From: Camellia lanceoleosa
Lineage: Eukaryota > Streptophyta > Magnoliopsida > Ericales > Theaceae
Assembly: GCA_025200525.1 (NCBI GenBank)
Contig: CM045762.1
Coordinates: 103,566,682-103,630,681 of the forward strand
Length of the DNA stretch: 64,000 nucleotides
Direction: 5' to 3'
Positions 58,086-64,000 of this stretch are shown piece by piece. Both the position numbers and the translations under genes were made by a program. Under the pieces are notes generated by a model. It searched no databases. It saw only the letters and a list, made by a program, of their open reading frames with translations, and was not told the DNA's origin. Position 1 is the first letter of the stretch; each line of letters begins with the position of its first letter.

Positions 58086-58430
58086 CTGAAATTTTCAACT
58101 TATGAGTGATTGAATGAACCTCTAGAATGCATTAAATAAGCAACATGACCATCATTGGTGATAGCCTATGAAGTTAACAATTCCAGCCATATTAGAACCA
58201 TATGACATTCCAAAGAATTTTACTCAATATCATTCTATTTTTATTTTTTTTGAAACAGTCTAGACTAAGATAAATGAAAGTTAACAATAATCTATTCTAT
58301 ATTTGAAACGGCAAAGAACAATAGCTTTCATATTTGTCTATGTTTGTTTCATTGTGTTCTTTGACTGCTCTTGCTTTGTTGGGTCCGTGCAAAAGAGATA
58401 TTTTTGATGATTAAATGAATTATATTCTTA

Positions 58431-58433
<3 letters not shown>

Positions 58434-58470
<37 letters not shown>
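58434..58470. repeat. (GA)n microsatellite in NLP copy 2 intron 1
   Basis: Homologous to 21229-21260 in copy 1. The surrounding intron (58086-59640 and 60300-60643) aligns with copy 1 intron 1 apart from element insertions. Confidence 0.95.
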
Positions 58471-58473
<3 letters not shown>

Positions 58474-59679
58474 TAAGTCTACTATTGAATTCAAAAAAAA
58501 AAAAAAAAAAAACTGTTTCTTAATCACTCTCAATTTCGTTGTACTTATTGCATCTTGATTGTAACTTATAATACGCATATTTGTACGACATGCAATATGA
58601 TATACAAGATACATGACAAACATTCGGATACATTTCACTTTTTCCTTATGTACCATGTGTATTTTAATGTTCTACAATTATTTTTCATTTTTAATAATGC
58701 AATTGTTACGTAAATAATATCTTGATATTTATGTTATGATATATGACTTCTTAATTTTAATTAGTGTTAATTTTTTTAATTACCTTTGAATAAATAATTC
58801 ACATACTAATTGAAATAAAATAAAGAGTAAGTTACACTTTTCACTTTTAAACTTTCATTTGAATTTTATTTTGATCCCTCATCTTCTAATTGCAACAACT
58901 AAGTCATCATACTTCAACCCATTTTTTTAAGTGATCATGACTTATGAGTCACTCATCGTTACAAATTTGAATGGAAAAAGTACTCATGGGGGCCATGTGA
59001 GTTCATTTTAGGAATATAAGAGGAAAAAATTGACATGAAAATTGCACTTCACCCTCAAACTTTAGTCAAATTCTACTTTGGCCCTTTTAAGTTTAAATTT
59101 TTACTCAAATTTTAAACAATGGGCCAATAGGAGATCCACACTAAAAAATGGGTTGAAATTTAAGGACTTAATTGTTATAATTAGAAGATAAGAGATCAAA
59201 GTGAAATTTAAATTAAATTCAAAAGTGAAAGGTATATTAATAAAATATAAATTTTAAAAATGTCTCAACTATATTGTGTCTTTCATTTTTTTTTTTTTTT
59301 GAAAATTATCATGAGAATGTGCCTATTGTGCTACTTAGCCTCTTTTTGAAAGACAAAAAAAGAAAAGAAAAGAAAAAAAGAAGCTAACTTATTGGTTTAT
59401 TAACTTATTTAAGACACATCATAACTCTACTTTTTACACGTTTTTTTTTATAATAAGCCAATAAGCTTTAAAAAAAAGTCATTTATCAAAATACGCCTTA
59501 ATTAATGCGTTAAAATTGCTTTTCCTTACTATTACATAAAACAAATTTAATTTTAACTTTTCCCTACTTCTATTACATCAACAATATAAATTATTAACCC
59601 AACGTCAAAATATAAACTAGTATATAGGTATAATGGTTTAACCCCTCTCTCTCTATCTCTCTCTCTCTCTCTCTGTGTG

Positions 59680-60297
59680 TGTAAGGCTCCCGTGTCCCAC
59701 CTCGGGAATGGAGGGGGAGTTTCTGGGCTATAAAAGTAAAAACCTAGACCCTTATATAGCATCGAGACCTTTTCCCGAGTGGTGAAATCCCTATTAGAAC
59801 TCCCCAGTTAAGCGTGCTTAGGCCGGAGTAGTTTTGGGATGGGTGACCCACTAGGAAGAACAAATTCGTGCGGGCGTGGCCCAAAGCGGACAATATCGAT
59901 GACATGTGAAAGGTTGGGGCGTTACAAATGGTATCAGAGTCGACTCTCTGAAGTACCGACTGTGGGCCCCTGGCGTCTCTCGGTGCATGTGGGCGGGCTT
60001 GTGAGCTGGCAGGCTACTGCACGGGGACGTGCAGCCTTACGGGGGGTGATTGTAAGGCTCCGGTGTCCCATATCGGGAATGGACGGGGAGTTCCTGGGCT
60101 ATTAAAAGTAAAAACCTAAAACCTTATATAGCATCGAGGCCTTTTCCCGAGTGGTGAAATCCCTATTAGAACTCCCAGTTAAGCGTGCTTAGGCTGGAGT
60201 AGTTTTGGGATGGGTGACCCACTGAGAAGAACAAATCTATACGGGCGTAGCCCAAAGCGGACAATATCGATGACATGTGAAGGGTTGGGGCGTTACA
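59680..60297 (+). mobile_element. Cassandra TRIM, complete, with 5S rRNA-derived LTRs
   Basis: Two 247-bp LTRs (59680-59926 and 60051-60297) start TGTAAGGCTCC and end GGGGCGTTACA. Between them are a TGGTATCAGAGT primer site (59929-59940), a short GC-rich core and a polypurine tract ACGGGGGGTGAT (60039-60050). Each LTR carries a stretch homologous to the 3' two-thirds of plant 5S rRNA (about 59785-59860 and 60155-60231), with AGTTAAGCGTGCTTAGG and GGATGGGTGACC, the internal Pol III promoter region. This is the defining trait of Cassandra elements. Total 618 bp, non-coding. It sits in a (CT)n tract in intron 1 of NLP copy 2 and is absent from copy 1. Confidence 0.93.
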
Positions 60298-60643
60298 CTC
60301 TCTCTCTCCCCCATATTGAAAAACTTTCCCTTTTTCTCCCTCAAATTCTTTCTCTATTTATTTACCCTCCATTTATCATTAATTATTTACTTATATTTTT
60401 ATTACCTTCCAACAATGTATGTATTTTATCTAAAAAGTTCTCTCTTTATTTTAATATCTCTTAGAGAAAATAAAATTAATTAAACACAAAATATAGGTAT
60501 TGGTGAATGTTGAAAAATTCAAAATAAACCTCATGTGAATTACTTTAGTATTCGAATTCATTAATAACATATAATGAACGCATAAAATATAATTCCATCA
60601 GTCTAGAAAAATTAATTGAAAAATTTTCATTAAGAATACTTAC

Positions 60644-60897
60644 ATTTAGCGAGGAGAGAGAGAGAGAGAGAAACAAGTGGAAGTAGACAACGAGATAGTA
60701 GTAGTAGTATCTGATAAATTACATTTCGAAGACGAGGGCGGTTGATGCTGGTGGAGAGACGTAAAAGGGACGGTGGGGTTGCAGGGATTGATGTTAGCAT
60801 CAGAGATCAAATCTCCCAAAAGCCCGTCTGTTGGAGAATCCGATGACGACAACCAATCGAAGAACTTCGACATTAAATCTTCTTCTTCACCTGACAT
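60644..60897 (-). pseudogene. NLP: NIN-like protein copy 2, exon 1
   Basis: Starts with ATG at 60895-60897: MSGEEEDLMSKFFDWLSSSD, then GLLGDLISDANINP and a serine/threonine-rich tail. The start codon lost in copy 1 is kept here. The donor GTAAGTATTC (60634-60643) is intact, but the frame reaches TAA at 60646-60648 just before it. The exon is 254 nt against 250 in copy 1, so an indel has shifted the phase. Confidence 0.7.
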
Positions 60898-61365
60898 CTT
60901 CAGTGGTTAAACACAAACCAGCATAGAGAGCGTCTACAACACACAAAAAAACACCCATTAATTCCATAACTTAACTCTGCTATTAAAACTTTCTCATTGT
61001 TAACTTCAAATTTTGACTTTCCTTCCTCCCTCCTCTCTTATAATTCGACTGCTGAACCCCAATTGTACCTAGTACTATTATTAAATGAACCCCAATTTTG
61101 AAGGGTTCAAATCTAGAACCTACGATTTTATTAGAACAGCACAAGGGTCCTAAATTATTAGGGGTTCATGTGGTCAAACCTTGTTTTGGCCGCGCAGGCG
61201 CCAACGGAATGGAAGACCGATGGCAAGCTGATTTAGCAGCGTTTTCCCATAAATTATATTGACAAGCAAAATGTTAGTCAACCTAAAAATTTTATCAATT
61301 TTTTTATTAAATGTCTTAAATAGGTAAGAGACTTACACTATGTAGGTTTCATGTAGGTCCCATAT
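60898..61365. promoter_or_regulatory. 5' flank of NLP copy 2
   Basis: Homologous to 25911-26150 plus 53872-53930 upstream of copy 1, with a single copy of the repeated unit. Homology ends near 61185 (GTGGTCAAAC). The rest, up to the family B LTR, has no recognised feature. Confidence 0.5.
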
Positions 61366-62734
61366 TGTCACGCCCTCATTTTAATACATCAAACCCATTA
61401 TTCTTGACATGCATAGGCATAAGAGAATAAAGCATATTTCTATTTATCAGAGTATTCATTACAAAAATATTACATGTTGACAACAAAAGTAAACGCCCTA
61501 TGGGCTTACAACTGTCCAAGCCAACACTTGGTTACAAAAAGCAGTACTAACTCATACACATTAAGCCCTTGGCTTGAAATTACATGTAATACACAAAAAG
61601 GTAAACCAAATAGGAAAAAAGAGTCTTCAACTCCCAAAGCCTTCCAAGCTATGTCCTTGGAGGTGGCATATCACCTGGACCTGAAAATGATGGCCCATAT
61701 AGGGTGAGCCAAAGCCCAGTAGAGATATACTAAACCAAATATAAACAATGACTACAATAATAGCATTTGATAGATGGTTAACACTTATAAGCCAGTTATA
61801 TCACAGCACAGTTCCATGACATTTATGTCCATGTTATGTTCCACTTTCCTTTACTTATTCAAATCATTTCATAAACATGGCTCAGAACCTGGCCAAACAA
61901 TTAATAGGAATACATTCCTTATTAAACATTTCCTCTATTCACAATCCAAATGAGTTTACAACTCATATTACAAGCACTTCCAATATCTCAATTTAATACA
62001 CACATTTGCTGTATTAACATTTCAAGTGATACACGTAATTGCTGTATCCATGGAGTCCATCCCCTATCTCCTCCCAAACAGGTTTGAGAGTCCATCCCCT
62101 ATCTTCCGTCAAACCATGGAGTGCATCCCCTATCTCCTCCCAAACCATATGCATATACAATGTATTTAACACTTCTCATACACAATAATCAATCAATACA
62201 CATATTTGCTGTATTAATTCAACCGTCATATTCAATGACATAGTCCAAATGATTAGTTTCAGTTTTCCCTAATCAACATACAGTGTCTACAACAATCAAG
62301 ACTATCCTCCACCGATAGCCCAAAGCAGTTATTTCTAAATAGAAAATAAATGTATTAAACTAATACAATATCAACAATTTCATCGGTGAGTGACAAATTA
62401 ATCCAACTACACCATTCAGTCCCATAATTTCTTTAATTTCAATAGTCTCAACTCAATTTCTCATTTTCCCAAAATTAATTATACAAATTAATTTATCATA
62501 ATAATTAGGGCATTTTCCTATATTCCATATATCAATCCTAAGGTTTGATTTCACCAATCTAACAACAATAATTCCATTTTCAACAACTCATATACACATA
62601 GGCTTTAATAATTTGAAAACCCCTCTTTCTTAAATTTCATAACAAACCCTTACTTTTCCAAAATTACCAAACATCACCAACTTATCAAAATGACCAAAAT
62701 CAAAGACAAAGCTCATAAGATGGAGTAGGGTATC
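61366..62734 (-). mobile_element. LTR, family B, copy 3, interrupted
   Basis: Starts TGTCACGCCCTC and follows copies 1 and 2, including the GGAGTCCATCCCCTATCTCC segment. It is cut at 62734 by another LTR. Comparison with copy 1 places the break about 270 bp before the CTCGAG array, so the array, if present, lies beyond the window. Confidence 0.8.
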
Positions 62735-64000
62735 TGTCATGACCCGAACCCGCCCCTATGGGTTAAGGACATAACCGGCCAGTAATCCTAAGATTACCTA
62801 CGGCCTCAAACCAAAACAGACATAACTCAACGGAGTAAAGGGGCCAAACGGAAGAAATAATTAAAAACTTTGTCCATAGAGCCGTGCTTATATGAACTTT
62901 AAAACAAACCATATACACATATGCTAATAACCCACAACAAGTACAATATCACAAAATCCTTTACAGATAGGATCATCCAAACTGAGTCAATCCATATCAA
63001 AACTATATACAGATGTACACAAAGCCCTTGCCAACAAGACAAAATATAAATACATAACAAAATGGCAAGGATGGGTCTCGTACGTGAGACACAAGGCTGA
63101 CTCTCCAAAACTCATGTTGTTCCTGGCAGACTTCATTGGGGCTGGGTTTGGACTTCCCTCGGCTCACCTACAAACACATGAATGAGCGTGAGCGATAGCC
63201 CAGTGAATAATATCGAATACATAAGTTACATAAGTAATATGAAGAACAACATGCTCCGAATGGCCTTGGGCCCAATGCATATTTCTGCTTAACATATATA
63301 CACTTATACAAAATTCAGATCAAATGACTGTAGTTCCAAACATACTGGCCTTTGGCCCAATCAGATTTCCATTCATGTCAGAATGGCCTTCGGCCCATTC
63401 ATTTATGTCAGAACGGCCTTCGGCCCATTCATTTATGTCAGAACGGCCTTCGGCCCATTCATTTTTGTCAAAACGGCCTTCGGCCCATACATTCGTGTCA
63501 AAACGACCTTAGGTCCATTCATTTATGTCAAAACGACCTTCGGCCCACTCATTCATGTCAAAACGACCTTTGGTCCATTTATTTATATCAAAACGACCTT
63601 CGGTCCATTCATTTCTATCAAAACGACCTTCGGTCCATTCATTTCCATCAAAACGACCTTCAGTCCATTCATTTCTATCAAAACGACCTTTGGTCCTTTC
63701 ATTTCTATCAAAACGACCTTCGGTCCATTCATTTCTATCATGTCAAACTTTTGTCCACAATCACAATTAGCAACTCATAAAGCTTATAAGGGAAATAAAC
63801 AATTGGACACTGACAAGCTTTCAAATATCGATATTACTCACAATGATCGGCTTGTGGATTTGCCCTGGAGCTTGACCTGACACCTTTCATTGACACAAAA
63901 GGGGTCACTAACAGTTCAATCCGGTCTTTGATTCACATATTCCTCTTTAGGCTTTATTCTTATCTCATTAACTCATTGACAATGCTTAACATATGCCTAA
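62735..64000 (-). mobile_element. LTR related to family A, partial
   Basis: Begins TGTCATGACCCGAACCCGCC, clearly related to the terminus at 1527 (TGTCACGACCCCATTCCGCC), including GGCCAGTAA and GGTTACC/GATTACC words about 50 bases in. No primer site lies to its left, so it is the outer end of a minus-strand element or a solo LTR. GTATC (62730-62734) would be its target duplication. It runs off the window. Confidence 0.8.
63341..63745. repeat. 30-bp minisatellite inside the LTR at 62735
   Basis: Twelve to thirteen units of exactly 30 bp, each with a GGCCTTCGGCCC or ACCTTCGGTCC core followed by ATTCATTT(A/C)TATCA. GGCC-TTC-GGCC is self-complementary. Because 30 is a multiple of three, several plus-strand frames stay open; these are not genes. 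Confidence 0.95.

Noticed and set aside
59785..60231. 5S rRNA genes
   Set aside because: The 5S-like stretches are partial, lie in two short LTRs with a primer site and polypurine tract between, and fit a Cassandra TRIM rather than true 5S genes.
59839..60464. Plus-strand frames beginning MGDPL
   Set aside because: They translate the 5S-derived part of the Cassandra LTRs.
63341..63745. CRISPR-like array
   Set aside because: Units are contiguous without unique spacers, in a plant LTR.
63352..63880. Three overlapping plus-strand open frames of 81-165 codons with repeating peptides such as NGLRPIH
   Set aside because: They are open only because the minisatellite unit is 30 bp (ten codons) without stops; all lie inside an LTR.

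Overview
The window is nuclear DNA of a flowering plant, most likely a eudicot. It has long AT-rich spacers, GT-AG introns, plant-specific gene families (NIN-like RWP-RK factors, DUF313/B3 proteins, a DUF7745-like gene) and deeply nested plant LTR retrotransposons. I see no intact host gene. Host coding sequence is reduced to broken genes and fragments; most of the rest is transposon. All calls come from reading the sequence and from remembered family patterns; nothing was searched or computed.

Layout. 1-3689: a minus-strand Ty3/gypsy remnant (5' LTR, primer site, gag start fused by deletion to protease/RT) abutting an inverted end of the same LTR. 4049-5230: a B3/DUF313 pseudogene split by a Tourist-like MITE. 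7143-25910: NIN-like protein (NLP) pseudogene copy 1, minus strand, exon 1 near 25.9 kb and the PB1 exon near 7.1 kb. Its introns are swollen by a solo LTR (family D, 8938-17176) that itself contains a Tat solo LTR (9460-14704), a family B solo LTR (17997-20181), a Copia-like solo LTR (21385-22682) and MITE-like insertions. 26151-53866: a second family B solo LTR split by a 25.65-kb Tat-lineage Ty3/gypsy element (27219-52872) with two 3.9-kb LTRs and a perfect 5-bp target duplication. That element carries gag (split by another Tat solo LTR at 32711-38051), protease, RT, RNase H, archaeal-type RNase H, integrase, an antisense intron-containing DUF7745/plant-mobile-domain-like gene, a 56-bp minisatellite and a polypurine tract. 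54749-60897: NLP pseudogene copy 2, a head-to-tail duplicate of copy 1 lacking the RWP-RK and most of the GAF-like part. It is interrupted by a dynein light chain exon fragment, a Copia 5' fragment and a complete Cassandra TRIM with 5S-rRNA-derived LTRs. 61366-64000: a third family B LTR interrupted by an LTR related to the one at 1-3689.

The main unexplained pattern is arrays of short self-complementary GC-rich motifs in the LTRs. In family B, every one of 11 motif pairs (6 in one copy, 5 in the other) has a core-to-core distance of exactly 20 bp, and the arrays lie just upstream of a TATA-like box. The Tat element has six-motif arrays with a period close to 20 bp, twice in its LTRs and once just upstream of the antisense gene. 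The family D array has 21-22-bp pairs and also precedes a TATA box. Two helical turns is about 21 bp, so these look like phased binding sites used as promoter modules by unrelated retroelement families. That function is inference.

The tandem NLP pair is decaying by different routes: copy 1 mainly by point mutations and intron insertions, copy 2 by deletion and insertion.
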